DNA of 64,000 nt from Oceanobacillus chungangensis. GTDB lineage: Bacteria > Bacillota > Bacilli > Bacillales > Amphibacillaceae. The notes under the pieces are model-generated. The model was given only the letters and a program-made list of their open reading frames with translations, had not been told where the DNA came from and searched no databases. Shown in pieces: positions 7,480 to 17,139 of the stretch (its first letter is position 1; each line of letters opens with the position of its first letter). The stretch spans positions 1 through 64,000 of the forward strand of contig NZ_PIOD01000021.1 in NCBI RefSeq assembly GCF_003369565.1. The letters run 5' to 3'. A program made the translations under genes and the position numbers.

Positions 7480-9024
7480 ATGAGTTTACTTACAATCGAT
7501 GCGCTTGGCCATAGCTTTGGTGACCGCACATTATTTAAAGATGTATCATTCCGGCTAGTTGCTGGAGAACATGTTGGGTTAGTTGGGGCAAATGGTGTTG
7601 GAAAGTCCACTATGATGAATATTATAACTGGGCAATTGATCCATGATACTGGTCAAGTTCAGTGGACACCAGGGACCAACTACGGTTACTTGGATCAGCA
7701 TACCGTTTTAACAAAAGGAAAGACGATTCGTGATGTGCTTCGGGATGCATTTCTTCCCCTATTTGAACAAGAAAAGCTGCTAAATGAAGTAACCGAAAAA
7801 ATGGGAACAGCAACTCCTGAAGAATTAGAGGAATTACTTGAACAAATGGGGATTATTCAAGATAAACTCGAAGCCGGCGGATTTTATACGCTAGATATTA
7901 AAATTGAAGAAGCGGCTCATGGTCTTGGAATTGATGCAATTGGACTTGAGAAGGACGTATCAGCCCTAAGTGGTGGACAACGTACAAAGGTACTGCTTGC
8001 AAAACTTCTTTTGGAACAGCCAGAGGTACTTCTACTAGATGAGCCGACGAACTATTTAGACGTTGAGCATATTCATTGGTTGAGCAACTACTTAAAGGAA
8101 TACCCTCATGCCTTTTTACTAATTTCCCATGATACGGAATTTATGAATGGGGTTGTAGATGTCATCTTCCATCTTGAATTTTCTAAGCTCACTCGCTATA
8201 CAGCGACTTATGAGAAATTTCTCGAGCTTGCAGAAATTAATAAAAATCAGCATATCAACGCATACGAAAAGCAGCAAGAATATATTAAGAAACAAGAAGA
8301 TTTCATCGCAAAAAATAAAGCACGATATTCTACAACTGGACGCGCTAAAAGTCGCCAGAAGCAATTAGAGCGCATGGAAAGAATTGATCGACCGGAAACG
8401 GCAATGAAGCCTACATTTCAATTTAAAGAATCTCGCAGCAGCAGTCGATTTGTATTTGAAGCTGAAGATCTTGAGATTGGTTATGATCGCCCATTATTTC
8501 CGAAACTAACAACTGCGATTGAACGCGGAGATCGAATTGCAATTGTTGGTAGTAATGGTGTTGGAAAATCTACCCTCTTGAAAACAATTCTAGGAGAAAT
8601 CAATCCACTAAGTGGAAAACGGGTACTTGGCGATTTCATTTATCCTTCTTACTATGAGCAAGAAGTGCAAGCACCAAATACAACCCCAATTGATGAGGTT
8701 TGGAATGCCTTTCCTCATTTAAATCAGGCACAGGTACGTGGAATTCTAGCTAAAGTTGGCCTGAAAAATGAGCATATTACTCGACCAATGAAACAGTTAA
8801 GCGGTGGAGAGCAATCGAAAGTTAGAATATGTAAATTAATGCTAAATGAAAGCAACTGGCTTTTGTTCGATGAACCAACAAATCATTTAGACGTCGTAGC
8901 GAAGGAAGAATTAAAACGAGCGTTAAAGGAATATAAAGGTACTATTGTCTTAGTCTGTCACGAGCCGGAATTTTATGAAGACTGGGTAACAAAAGTATGG
9001 AATGTAGAGGAATGGGCGAAGTAA
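7480..9024 (+). CDS. ABC-F family ATPase (YfmM-like)
   Basis: The 514-aa protein is two ABC ATPase domains in tandem with no membrane part: Walker A GANGVGKST (about 37-45) and GSNGVGKST (about 360), ABC signatures LSGGQ and LSGGEQ, Walker B LLLDEPTNYLD and LLFDEPTNHLD, and a charged linker between them. This is the ribosome-acting ABC-F class. Its length suits B. subtilis YfmM rather than the longer YdiF or YfmR. ABC-F proteins resolve stalled ribosomes or protect against antibiotics; which applies here is unknown. A 250-bp leader precedes it, but no convincing attenuator peptide was found. Confidence 0.9.
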   Translation: MSLLTIDALGHSFGDRTLFKDVSFRLVAGEHVGLVGANGVGKSTMMNIITGQLIHDTGQVQWTPGTNYGYLDQHTVLTKGKTIRDVLRDAFLPLFEQEKLLNEVTEKMGTATPEELEELLEQMGIIQDKLEAGGFYTLDIKIEEAAHGLGIDAIGLEKDVSALSGGQRTKVLLAKLLLEQPEVLLLDEPTNYLDVEHIHWLSNYLKEYPHAFLLISHDTEFMNGVVDVIFHLEFSKLTRYTATYEKFLELAEINKNQHINAYEKQQEYIKKQEDFIAKNKARYSTTGRAKSRQKQLERMERIDRPETAMKPTFQFKESRSSSRFVFEAEDLEIGYDRPLFPKLTTAIERGDRIAIVGSNGVGKSTLLKTILGEINPLSGKRVLGDFIYPSYYEQEVQAPNTTPIDEVWNAFPHLNQAQVRGILAKVGLKNEHITRPMKQLSGGEQSKVRICKLMLNESNWLLFDEPTNHLDVVAKEELKRALKEYKGTIVLVCHEPEFYEDWVTKVWNVEEWAK

Positions 9025-9046
9025 TGCCACTCACTAAATAATATCG

Positions 9047-9083
9047 AAAAAGAGCACTGGAAATTTCTTACAGTGCTCTCTTT
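9047..9083 (+). terminator. Terminator of the ABC-F gene
   Basis: AGAGCACTG (9051-9059) and CAGTGCTCT (9071-9079), loop of 11, then CTTTG; A-rich on the other side, so it may also serve the convergent hydrolase gene. Confidence 0.8.
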
Positions 9084-9094
9084 GTATCCTAATT

Positions 9095-9733
9095 TTAACG
9101 TAAATTATTAAACCATGCTCTCAAATCCTGATAATTCTGCTGAGAAACAGTATGTCCTGAATCATATTGCTTAAATACTACCTCTGCTCCATTTCTCAGA
9201 AATAATTGTTCACTTGGTGGTGCCCAATCGAATGGCAAAACAGGATCCTGTTTACCATGGGATATAAAGATGGATAGATCATGAAGATCTTTATTATTAT
9301 GCTCCTGTTTTATGAAATCAGGTATATAACCACTAAGGGCAGCTATTCCTTTTATTCTATTGTCCAGTATCAATCCTAGGCTCATAGAAAGAATTGCCCC
9401 TTGACTGAATCCCATTAGATTTAGCTGCATTTGATCAATTGGATATTTCTCACAGCTGTAATCGATAAATGATGTAAGCTTTGTTATCGCTTGGTCAAAA
9501 ACGTCACGATGTGGTTTTCCAAATTCCTCCATCGTAAAAAAGGCAAATCCTGGTGGTTGCACTATTGGTCCTCTAACACTAAAAATAAAATAAGTCTCCT
9601 CTAATCCTTGAACTAATTGTAAAAGATCCTGCTCATTACTCCCCATTCCGTGGATCAGATATAATGCTGGATAGTCCTTTCCTTCTTCTATTACATCAGG
9701 CTTTCGCAATTCATATACTAATGGTGTGCTCAT
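9095..9733 (-). CDS. Alpha/beta hydrolase, phospholipase/carboxylesterase type
   Basis: The 212-aa protein shows the oxyanion segment YLIHGMGSNEQDLL, nucleophile elbow GFSQGA (about residue 109), the acid in SHGKQDPVLP and the catalytic His in DSGHTVS. These are the triad of the esterase family PF02230, whose members hydrolyse short acyl esters. No signal peptide is seen, so it is cytoplasmic. It converges on the ABC-F gene. The physiological substrate is unknown. Confidence 0.87.
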   Translation of the reverse strand: MSTPLVYELRKPDVIEEGKDYPALYLIHGMGSNEQDLLQLVQGLEETYFIFSVRGPIVQPPGFAFFTMEEFGKPHRDVFDQAITKLTSFIDYSCEKYPIDQMQLNLMGFSQGAILSMSLGLILDNRIKGIAALSGYIPDFIKQEHNNKDLHDLSIFISHGKQDPVLPFDWAPPSEQLFLRNGAEVVFKQYDSGHTVSQQNYQDLRAWFNNLR

Positions 9734-9877
9734 GCCTATTCCTCCTCTATTATTACTAATTTACCTTTAATTTGTTGGTCTAGGAAATATTCCTTCTTTA
9801 ATAATGCTGTATTCTTAATATAAACGCTGTTCTATAATATAGCAAGCTAGCGATAAAGCATAGACTAGGCATAAACA

Positions 9878-9918
9878 AAAAAAGTAGAGAAGCAATTATT
9901 TTCTAATTGATTCTCTAC
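9878..9918 (-). terminator. Terminator of the 3D-domain gene
   Basis: GTAGAGAAGCAATTA (9884-9898) pairs with TAATTGATTCTCTAC (9904-9918); on the minus strand a T-run (CTTTTTTTG) follows. Confidence 0.9.
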
Positions 9919-9928
9919 CTAGACTTGT

Positions 9929-11179
9929 CTAATTGGAAAACGTAACTTTTACTGTTCTTCTTCCCCAGTTCAATGCAGCTTTTTGGGTTGGTACATAAAC
10001 ATCAATCTTATTCCCTTTAATCGCTCCGCCAATATCCCCCGCAATGGCATATCCATATCCTTCAACATGAACAACAGTACCTAATGGAATAACGCTTGGA
10101 TCTACTGCAATTACCTTTGTATCCGGATTTTCTCTCAAATCAATACCTGTTGAGGTTACTCCAGATCCCCCTGAACTTTCAACAGTATACGCTGTGGAGG
10201 ACATCATAAGCGTTTTTCCTTCTGACTTTTCGACAGGTTCCTGTACTTCTTGTACTTGCTTTTCTTGTTCCTGTTTTACTGCTTTATTCGACTGTTGCTT
10301 TGTACCCGTGCTTTTATTAGTACTTGCTTCTTCTTCGCTCTGTTTTGTTTCAGAGCTTGTTGTTGCTACTTTTACTGCTGATTTTTCTATTTGTTCTCTT
10401 TCCTTTGCAGCTAGTGCTGCAGCTCTAGCGGCTTCTGCAATTTTTTCTTTCGTTTCCGCTTCAAGTGCCGTAAGATTCGAATCCTTAGCTTGTAAATTTC
10501 CAACTAAAGCAACTAATTCTTGTTGTTTGTTTTCTAGTTCTTGCTTATGTGCTTCATTTTGCTGTTTTTGTTCGTTAATTGCTAATCGGGCTTCTTCTTG
10601 CTCTTGTTTCAACGAATTTAATTTATCTAATTTCTCTAGTGAAAGCTTCTGATTTTCTTCTACTTTTTTAATGTCGACATCAAGTTCTTCCATTAAAATT
10701 GCGTCGGATTCCGCTATTTTATTTACTGAAGAAACACGGCTTAGAAAATCACCAAAATTTTGTGATCCAAAGATAACTTCTAAAAATGAAATAGATCCGC
10801 CAGTTCTTTGGTAAGATGAAACTCTATTTTTTAATATTTCATACCGCTTTTCTATTGAAATCTCTAGTTCCTGCTTTTCAGACTGTAACGTTTCGATTTC
10901 ATCAATTGTTACTGTAATATCTTGCTCAGTGTCTCTTATTAATTCTCGGCTCTCTATTAATCTTTCATTCACTTTCTCTATTTGATTATTCAATTCCTCA
11001 ATTTCAACTACTACACTAGCTATTTGACCTTCTGCATCAGAAAGATTTTCTTTGATTTCCTTACGTTGATCCTGTATTGCTTCTAAATCATTAGTGGTTT
11101 CTGCATAACTATAATTGCTTACAGGAAATCCTAGAGCAATTATCGTAGCTAAGGTAATTGCGACTATTTTCTTTTTCAA
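9929..11179 (-). CDS. Secreted coiled-coil protein with C-terminal 3D domain (cell-wall hydrolase)
   Basis: The 416-aa protein has a signal peptide (MKKKIVAITLATIIALGFPVS, cleavage near YAE), about 220 residues of CwlO-like coiled coil (EIEELNNQIEKVNERLIES onward), a Ser/Thr/Gln/Lys linker, and a C-terminal 3D domain of about 90 residues. The 3D domain is a double-psi barrel related to lytic transglycosylases: TAYTVESSGGSG, GIDLRENPDTKVIAVDPSVI and GDIGGAIKGNKIDVY. The usual DTG is DIG here, with the aspartate kept. By family it should act on peptidoglycan outside the membrane. Confidence 0.88.
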   Translation of the reverse strand: MKKKIVAITLATIIALGFPVSNYSYAETTNDLEAIQDQRKEIKENLSDAEGQIASVVVEIEELNNQIEKVNERLIESRELIRDTEQDITVTIDEIETLQSEKQELEISIEKRYEILKNRVSSYQRTGGSISFLEVIFGSQNFGDFLSRVSSVNKIAESDAILMEELDVDIKKVEENQKLSLEKLDKLNSLKQEQEEARLAINEQKQQNEAHKQELENKQQELVALVGNLQAKDSNLTALEAETKEKIAEAARAAALAAKEREQIEKSAVKVATTSSETKQSEEEASTNKSTGTKQQSNKAVKQEQEKQVQEVQEPVEKSEGKTLMMSSTAYTVESSGGSGVTSTGIDLRENPDTKVIAVDPSVIPLGTVVHVEGYGYAIAGDIGGAIKGNKIDVYVPTQKAALNWGRRTVKVTFSN

Positions 11180-11400
11180 TTTTCCCCCTGCTTTCTTTTT
11201 AGCATCATACCATCATTTTTCTCTATTGGATGTATTTTCCTATTTTCCTATGTCGAAGTATATCATTTGAAAATGACGGAACTATGTTAAAGATATTACA
11301 GTTATGTTTCAGGTTATGACAATAAAGTAACAAATGGCTCTAGTAATTATATTAAAACGATGTATATATAGAAGCAAATGATAAGAGGAGCGTGAGATTC

Positions 11401-11685
11401 ATGGCTTATTCTAAAGCCAATAAGAAGCGTCGTAAATTAATACGCGAAGGAAGAATGAATCCAGAAATTAATCGGAGTCCATTTTCTCAGCTTGATTTAA
11501 GTACTAGAAAAACTAAAAATAAAAAAGATCAGATGTACAGGTCTAAACACAAGAATCGTTATTCGCATAATAGTGAAAACGATTCTTTTTTCATTTTATT
11601 GATAGATAGAAACTATCAATTAAGCTATGTATCCATCCATTTACTCGACAATATCTTTACCTATCTGCTGAAAATGGAACATTAA
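11401..11685 (+). CDS. Small basic conserved protein with C-terminal extension across a terminator
   Basis: ATG 11401 follows AGAGGAGCGTG and gives a 94-aa protein. The first 55 or so residues (AYSKANKKRRKLIREGRMNP, then LDLSTRKTKNKKDQMYRSKHKNR) match a short Lys/Arg-rich Bacillaceae family that, as I remember, usually ends around here. The frame continues for another 40 residues through a perfect hairpin with a T-run at 11551-11592. Either a stop has been lost and the tail is a neutral extension, or the terminator truncates much of the message. Function unknown. Confidence 0.65.
   Translation: MAYSKANKKRRKLIREGRMNPEINRSPFSQLDLSTRKTKNKKDQMYRSKHKNRYSHNSENDSFFILLIDRNYQLSYVSIHLLDNIFTYLLKMEH
11551..11592 (+). 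terminator. Terminator-like hairpin inside the small basic gene
   Basis: AAGAATCGTT (11551-11560) and AACGATTCTT (11578-11587) pair perfectly and are followed by TTTTC. It lies within codons 51-64 of the frame that starts at 11401. Confidence 0.7.
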
Positions 11686-11777
11686 ACCAGTATAAATTAA
11701 TCGTGATTCTGTAAACTAACAATGTTCCACAAAGCTAGGAACATAAGATCACAATAAAATTAAAGGGTGATATTCAT

Positions 11778-12047
11778 ATGAACAATCGTCAAGGTGTAAT
11801 GACAGCGTTAATTACTACAGCTGCTGCAGGTGCCGCCATTTACGGCATTACTAAAGGAGTCCAAAATGGAACATTTCAACGTTTGCCTGGCCAATTATCT
11901 AATGTGATGAAAAATCCAGCTGTTCAACAATTTACAGAGCCTTTACAAAACATAGGAAATAATGAAAATATGCAACAACTTACAAACACACTCGGTTCCA
12001 GCAATACACAACAGCAGAATCAAAACAATATAAACAATAGCTTATGA
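11778..12047 (+). CDS. Small membrane-anchored hypothetical protein
   Basis: An 89-aa protein with a short N-terminal hydrophobic segment (GVMTALITTAAAGAAIYGIT) and a hydrophilic Gln/Asn-rich tail. The ribosome site AAAGGGTGAT precedes ATG 11778. Its layout resembles the 62-aa protein at 32.4 kb (short helix, then MKNP/MLPF-type segment and a polar tail), and both look like small YrzQ/DUF3918-type Bacillaceae proteins, though I am not certain of the family. A strong terminator follows. Confidence 0.7.
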   Translation: MNNRQGVMTALITTAAAGAAIYGITKGVQNGTFQRLPGQLSNVMKNPAVQQFTEPLQNIGNNENMQQLTNTLGSSNTQQQNQNNINNSL

Positions 12048-12055
12048 ATAGTTAA

Positions 12056-12094
12056 ACGGATGGGTTTCAGTGAAAACCATCCGTCATATTTTTT
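12056..12094 (+). terminator. Intrinsic terminator
   Basis: ACGGATGGGTTT (12056-12067) pairs with AAAACCATCCGT (12073-12084), followed by CATATTTTTT. Confidence 0.88.
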
Positions 12095-12181
12095 ACCAGT
12101 GCATCCCTTCAGTGAACACGCCTTGCTTAAGGTAGTTCACAGTTTATTTGCAGAAACAAATGAAACGAATGATACTTCTAA

Positions 12182-12493
12182 TTAAAATATAGGTAAATTA
12201 CTCAAATTATTTTCTATAATACCATCAGGTTCACTGCGAATAATCTCTCTTCCATACTTATGAAATACATCTATATGGGCGATTTTACCGGACTTTGCTT
12301 CTTCTAATGCAGTTATATAATCAAGCTCTCGACCAGTATTCGTTTTGAACGCGATTATCTCTCCAGAATCGTTTTTTCTTACTGCTATTATTTCTTCTTG
12401 TCCGTTTAACGGTTCCTGTCTCACCTCGAGACTAGATTGTTGTTCACTTTGATTCCTGTAATCATTGTATATTTTTTCGAAGTCTTTTTGCAC
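12182..12493 (-). CDS. DUF3892 domain protein
   Basis: The 103-aa protein has the DUF3892 pattern: IIAVRKNDSGEIIAFKTNTG, then ALEEAKSGKIAHIDVFHKYGREIIRSEPDGIIENNLSNLP, the RSxPDG and NNLxxLP pieces being diagnostic. The first 35 residues are a polar extension. Function is unknown; the family is common in sporulating Bacillaceae. It lies just downstream of a spore-protein gene on the same strand, 16 bp apart, so the two may be one unit. Confidence 0.8.
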   Translation of the reverse strand: MQKDFEKIYNDYRNQSEQQSSLEVRQEPLNGQEEIIAVRKNDSGEIIAFKTNTGRELDYITALEEAKSGKIAHIDVFHKYGREIIRSEPDGIIENNLSNLPIF

Positions 12494-12509
12494 GAGAATA
12501 TGCCCCCCT

Positions 12510-12716
12510 TTATTTCAGCCTTGACTGTTGATTATTCCTTTTAACTTCCTCAATATTGGTGTCGCTGTAAATTCCAGTACCATGTCCCCCAGTTGTTTTA
12601 GCAATCCATTCCTTAACTTCATTATAGGACATTCCTGATTGTTTGTTATTCTTCTTTACTGCGTTAATATTTGTACCAGCGACCGTCAAGTTTTCATAAT
12701 TATTATCACTAATCAT
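12510..12716 (-). CDS. Gamma-type small acid-soluble spore protein
   Basis: The 68-aa protein has two copies of a TN-x-x-VK-NN-QS motif (GTNINAVKKNNKQSG and DTNIEEVKRNNQQSR) around a central SYNEVKEWIAKTTGGHGTG. The repeated QS-rich blocks and the GGxGTxIxSDTN link are typical of gamma-type (SspE-like) spore proteins, amino-acid reserves degraded on germination. AGGAGG fits ATG 12716 slightly better than the adjacent ATG 12719. Expression under a sporulation sigma factor is expected but no promoter was assigned. Confidence 0.75.
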   Translation of the reverse strand: MISDNNYENLTVAGTNINAVKKNNKQSGMSYNEVKEWIAKTTGGHGTGIYSDTNIEEVKRNNQQSRLK

Positions 12717-12850
12717 CATCTGCCTCCTCTAATCTTTTACCTTATATTGTCCCGAATAGAGGATTTTAAGCAGCATGCAGTGAAAATATACCAATATATA
12801 AGACCCCATAAAAAGTTATATCAACTTTTTGGAATGCTCGATAACTGGAA

Positions 12851-12888
12851 AACAGCCTAAGTAACGGTTCCATTACTTAGGCTGTTTT
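12851..12888. terminator. Terminator-like hairpin downstream of the SNF2 helicase
   Basis: AACAGCCTAAGTAA (12851-12864) pairs with TTACTTAGGCTGTT (12873-12886), with T/A tracts on both sides. Confidence 0.75.
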
Positions 12889-12941
12889 CCTTCAAATAAT
12901 TACTCTCTTATTAAAATGCATTAAGAAAGGAAAAATAGAAA

Positions 12942-15900
12942 CTATATTTTCAAAATCTCTCGAATATCATCCTCTGTAATTCCAAATTCCTCATTTTCTT
13001 CTGAATCGATAATTTCATCAATCATTTTTTTCTTCTTCTCCTGAAGTTCATTCATTTTTTCCTCAATCGTTCCACGGGTAACGAGTTTAATCACTTTCAC
13101 AACTCGTTTCTGCCCCATTCGATGTGCACGGTCAGCAGCCTGCTCTTCCACAGCAGGATTCCACCATAGATCATAGAGGATTACAGTATCAGCACCGGTC
13201 AAATTTAGACCAGTGCCACCCGCCTTTAAAGAAATTAAAAATAAATCACGTTCTCCATCATTGAATTTATTACAGAGTTCTATCCTTTCTTTTGAGGGAG
13301 TTTGTCCATCGAGGTAGAAAAATGGAAGTTCTAGATCTACTAGGGCTCTACTAATTAAATCGAGCATTTTTGTAAACTGGGAGAAAATCAATACCCTTCT
13401 GCCTGATAGCCTAGATTCCTCAATAATCTGCATTAGCTGCTCAAATTTTGCCGAGCTTCCTTTATAACCTTCAACGAATAGTGCAGGGTGACAGCATATT
13501 TGCCGCAATCTAGTTAGTCCCGCTAATATCCTGATTTTATTCTTTCTAAATGTTCCCTTATCCAAATGCTTAAACGTATCATGCCTTAATTTCGCGAGGT
13601 AGGCAACATAGAGTTTCTTCTGTTCAGTGAGTAACTCTACCGATTCCACCTGTTCCAATTTTTGAGGGAGCTCTTTTATGACATCCTCTTTCATTCGACG
13701 AAGTAAAAACGGCCGGATTCTTCTTGATACTTGCTTCCTTGTCAGATTACTGAAATCTTTTAGTCCGCCGAATAATTCTGGGAAAACAACATGGTAAATC
13801 GACCAAAGTTCTTCCAGCGAATTTTCTATTGGTGTTCCTGTAAGAGCGAAAAGATGATCTGCATCTAGTTTCTTCACTGCTCTAGCAGTTTGTGTGATAG
13901 GGTTCTTAAATGCCTGTGCCTCGTCAAAAATTACTGTATGAAATGCTTGCTGCTTATACCAGTCAATATCAATTCTTATTAATGGATAAGATGTAATTAG
14001 CACATCAATCCCTTGGACATTATTCAGAAGTTTGCTTCTTTCGGTCTTATTTCCATCTATGACTAATGCTTCTATTTCTGGCGCAAACTTCATTAATTCA
14101 TTTAACCAATTATACGTAACAGATGAAGGAGAAATAATGAGAACTTTCTGGTCTCTTTTTCTCAGTTCAGAAAGTACTGAGAGAATAAATGCAATACTTT
14201 GGATTGTCTTTCCTAGTCCCATATCATCAGCAAGAATTCCACCAAATCCATATTCCGCAAGTGTCTTCATCCATCTATATCCCTGTATTTGATATTTCCG
14301 TAAAATTGATTCTAAGCTTTTAGGCACCTCTTGGGTTGCTTTATCGAGGTTTTGAAGGTTATCGAGAAATCGACGGAAAGATGCTTCAATTTTGAATATA
14401 TTATTATTTCCAACAGAATCGAGTAACTTGATTCCACTCACTATTGGTAAATTTAAAGCTCTCTCCAAATCTAGCTCCTGCTCCGGAGCGGCATGGAGAA
14501 ACCGTTGAATTTCTTCAAATTCCCTTGATTCTAGAGATAAGAGCGATCCATTTCGCAATCGATAATATTTTCTTTTTTCTTCTAGCGCTGCCAAAAGTTC
14601 TGGTATTTCCTTTTCCGGGATACCATCCATTTCAAATTTAAATTCCAGCCAATTTGTACGGTCTTTTTTATGTTTCACCCTAATTTTCGGGCCTGTACTA
14701 ACTCTAGCAATTCGATTTCTTACTGCAGTAGTTGCATAGATTTGTACGAAATTCTGCAATTTAGGAATGACATGGTATAGAAACTCATACTCTAAATCCT
14801 CATTATGAAAGAAATACCCTTCATCGGTTTTGGTGAATGCACTCTCATCCATTAGTCGAAGAATCGTTTCTTCTCGCTCTACATCTCTTATCACCATCGT
14901 ACTCTCTCTTCCATTCTGTTCCTCTGATGGATTAATCACTACATTTTTATAATGGAATTCAAGTCCGGCAAGCAGACGATTCTTTAAACGATCTAAATAT
15001 AGTTTAGCGATTAGGGGTGTTTTGGAATATTTTGCTGCAAGACGTTTCGTTAAATGGACATTTCCGAGTTTCTTTAATCCCGATAGCCCTTCCTCCAAAA
15101 AAGATAGAATATACTCCTCTGAAATGAAAATTTGATTGGTTTTTGAAGTATCGAGCATTTGTTTCAGTTTCAATAGTTGATCTGTCTTCTCCATTTCTAA
15201 AGAAAATAATTTTCCATCATGAAGAGCAAGCTGATAATCTTTTAAAACGAATAGCTTGTTTAGACCTATGATTTTCAGCTCATACCCTTTATCTGTATCA
15301 GCAAATTCAAATTGTAGTGGAAGTCGGCTTTCTACAATTGACAAGCTTTCAACCGTTTCATCGTTGTATGAAAGCTTTACAGATGGGGCTTTCATAAGCA
15401 AAGAGGAAAGTGTTCTCCATGATGATGGTGGAATTACTAGCATTTGTCGATTACGAAGATATTCCGTTTGATTATCATACATTTTTTCATCGTCAATAAA
15501 TTGAATTAGCTGATTGATAACTGCATCATTTTGATTTGAAAAGCAATGTAGTGATGGATCATATGTAAATGAAGAAGAAATTGTAGATGCCTTCCCTTTT
15601 TTCACTTGAAACAGAAAATTATGTATATCGACTATAGTAGTGGAATTGATGATTATTTCAATCCCAATATGCTGATTAGTATTTTCATCAGTGAGTACAA
15701 TACATAAAAACGTCACTTCAATTTCTTCTCTATTTTCGAAATGGCGTTGGTGACCACTTTTTCGAACAGGTTGGTTATGAATTAATGCCAGTAATCCATC
15801 CGCCAATTTCATATCTTTATCCACGTTGTTTACATGCTCTCCCTGTTGGTCCCTTTTCAGATAGTCTTCCCGCTGATGATCATAAATTGCTATTAATACG

Positions 15901-16151
15901 GCAGCAATATGCTGACAATCCATTTCATATGAAGATAATTTTGGACAGCTACAGGATGCAAGAAAACCGTGGTTGCTATCCTGTTCAATCGTCACTTTGA
16001 AAACTTCTCTACTAGAAACAGTAGCTTCACATCTTTTGGAATTATAATTTTCAACTGTTACTTTATTATTACGATAAAAAGCATCTCCTCTTTTAAAGGA
16101 GACGATTCCACATCGATCTTGGATGATTTTTTGATTCAGCTTTATGTTCAA
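12942..16151 (-). CDS. SNF2-family helicase with N-terminal SWIM zinc finger
   Basis: The 1069-aa protein has a SWIM zinc finger C67-x-C69-x9-C79-x-H81, a long bacterial SNF2-associated region, and a two-lobed SNF2 motor. The motor shows ADDMGLGKT (about 645), FDEAQ (about 743), ALTGTPIENS, FSQFTKMLDL and the motif V/VI region SLKAGGTGLNLTGADTVI with DRAHRMGQ (about 970-1000). RapA/SNF2 proteins are DNA translocases that remodel or displace nucleoprotein complexes. It is a single-gene unit with ATG 16151. The client complex is unknown. Confidence 0.92.
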   Translation of the reverse strand: MNIKLNQKIIQDRCGIVSFKRGDAFYRNNKVTVENYNSKRCEATVSSREVFKVTIEQDSNHGFLASCSCPKLSSYEMDCQHIAAVLIAIYDHQREDYLKRDQQGEHVNNVDKDMKLADGLLALIHNQPVRKSGHQRHFENREEIEVTFLCIVLTDENTNQHIGIEIIINSTTIVDIHNFLFQVKKGKASTISSSFTYDPSLHCFSNQNDAVINQLIQFIDDEKMYDNQTEYLRNRQMLVIPPSSWRTLSSLLMKAPSVKLSYNDETVESLSIVESRLPLQFEFADTDKGYELKIIGLNKLFVLKDYQLALHDGKLFSLEMEKTDQLLKLKQMLDTSKTNQIFISEEYILSFLEEGLSGLKKLGNVHLTKRLAAKYSKTPLIAKLYLDRLKNRLLAGLEFHYKNVVINPSEEQNGRESTMVIRDVEREETILRLMDESAFTKTDEGYFFHNEDLEYEFLYHVIPKLQNFVQIYATTAVRNRIARVSTGPKIRVKHKKDRTNWLEFKFEMDGIPEKEIPELLAALEEKRKYYRLRNGSLLSLESREFEEIQRFLHAAPEQELDLERALNLPIVSGIKLLDSVGNNNIFKIEASFRRFLDNLQNLDKATQEVPKSLESILRKYQIQGYRWMKTLAEYGFGGILADDMGLGKTIQSIAFILSVLSELRKRDQKVLIISPSSVTYNWLNELMKFAPEIEALVIDGNKTERSKLLNNVQGIDVLITSYPLIRIDIDWYKQQAFHTVIFDEAQAFKNPITQTARAVKKLDADHLFALTGTPIENSLEELWSIYHVVFPELFGGLKDFSNLTRKQVSRRIRPFLLRRMKEDVIKELPQKLEQVESVELLTEQKKLYVAYLAKLRHDTFKHLDKGTFRKNKIRILAGLTRLRQICCHPALFVEGYKGSSAKFEQLMQIIEESRLSGRRVLIFSQFTKMLDLISRALVDLELPFFYLDGQTPSKERIELCNKFNDGERDLFLISLKAGGTGLNLTGADTVILYDLWWNPAVEEQAADRAHRMGQKRVVKVIKLVTRGTIEEKMNELQEKKKKMIDEIIDSEENEEFGITEDDIREILKI

Positions 16152-16224
16152 TGCGCTGCTCCTTTGGAAAGAAAATTCATTTAATAATTACGTACACATA
16201 ATGAGACTATTATATCATTAATCG

Positions 16225-16973
16225 GCTAATTTTCACTTTGATTTCTTCTCCTTCCGTAACATCCAAGTTAAAGCTACTTTTTCTCGGGAATAGTACAGGA
16301 TTGCTTCTTCTCCAAGCAATGGTATAGGAAGCATAGGCAATGATAGTTCTTCCAACCTAAATTTCACATCTTTTATTTCCCACTGCTTATGATGAAGCTC
16401 ACTCCTATATAATACTCATCTTTACACGACCAAGAAAAATAGCGCTCGAGTAACCAGTAACTATGACTTCCTTTTTCTGGATAGAAGGTTTTCCCAATCG
16501 GTCGATAATTCCCTTTCAATCTGACTTTTTCTTTTTCAATACTGGAACTAGAAATATGGTATGCATTAACTTTTTTATTTAGTTCATCTGCGCATAAGAA
16601 TAAGGAAATGTTGCCAATCTATCACTAAACATAGTAAATAAACTATTCACATTTATACTAAAAAATATTCTCTCGAGACCCCTTCACACTTCACATACGT
16701 TCGTACATTCAATTCCAAATAAGAACTTAAACATGGAATTGGCGGCAATTTTCTTAGGCGCATTTGACTTACTTTAAATGGGTTAATACTAATCCATTCC
16801 TTTCCTTCAAAAGTATCAAGATCAAGTCCTTGTGGTATTAAACCCTCTATAACTTCTACTGAAACAGGCCAGCTGATGAACAGCAAATGCTTCCACTTTT
16901 GCATCATAAACCAAGAACAGGATGGTAATGGATATTCACGATGGTTTATGCTTTTTAGTATGTCTTCAATTAT
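16225..16973 (-). pseudogene. Decayed DUF2071 (YqjF-type) gene
   Basis: The first 84 codons (to 16653) give a good DUF2071 N-terminus: MQKWKHLLFISWPVSVEVIE, LDTFEGKEWISINPFK and LNVRTYV. After a frame change, downstream frames still give the C-terminal pieces LYRSELHHKQWEIKDV and PMLPIPLLGEEAILYYSREK. Upstream, codons for EDILKSINHREYPLPSCSWF continue the alignment to an expected start that is now ATA/ATT at 16973-16968 behind AAGGAG. So the gene has a lost start, a frameshift and several stops. Confidence 0.75.
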
Positions 16974-17139
16974 GGTAGTTCTCCTTCATTATGGCTTATC
17001 CTCTTATTATTATTTTCATTAGTCTTTGGTTTATGTAATTATCTGAATCGATGTACCATGAGAACCTGTTTTTACCAGTAATGAACAATATGTCAATAAG
17101 CCATAATAAGGATAAATTAATGATTAAGGAGGTAGTAAA

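Noticed and set aside
10194-10652. A 152-codon Cys/Ser-rich ORF on the plus strand
   Set aside because: It is antisense to the coiled-coil region of the 3D-domain gene; its Cys/Ser richness is the mirror of Glu/Gln/Ala codons, and it has no ribosome site.
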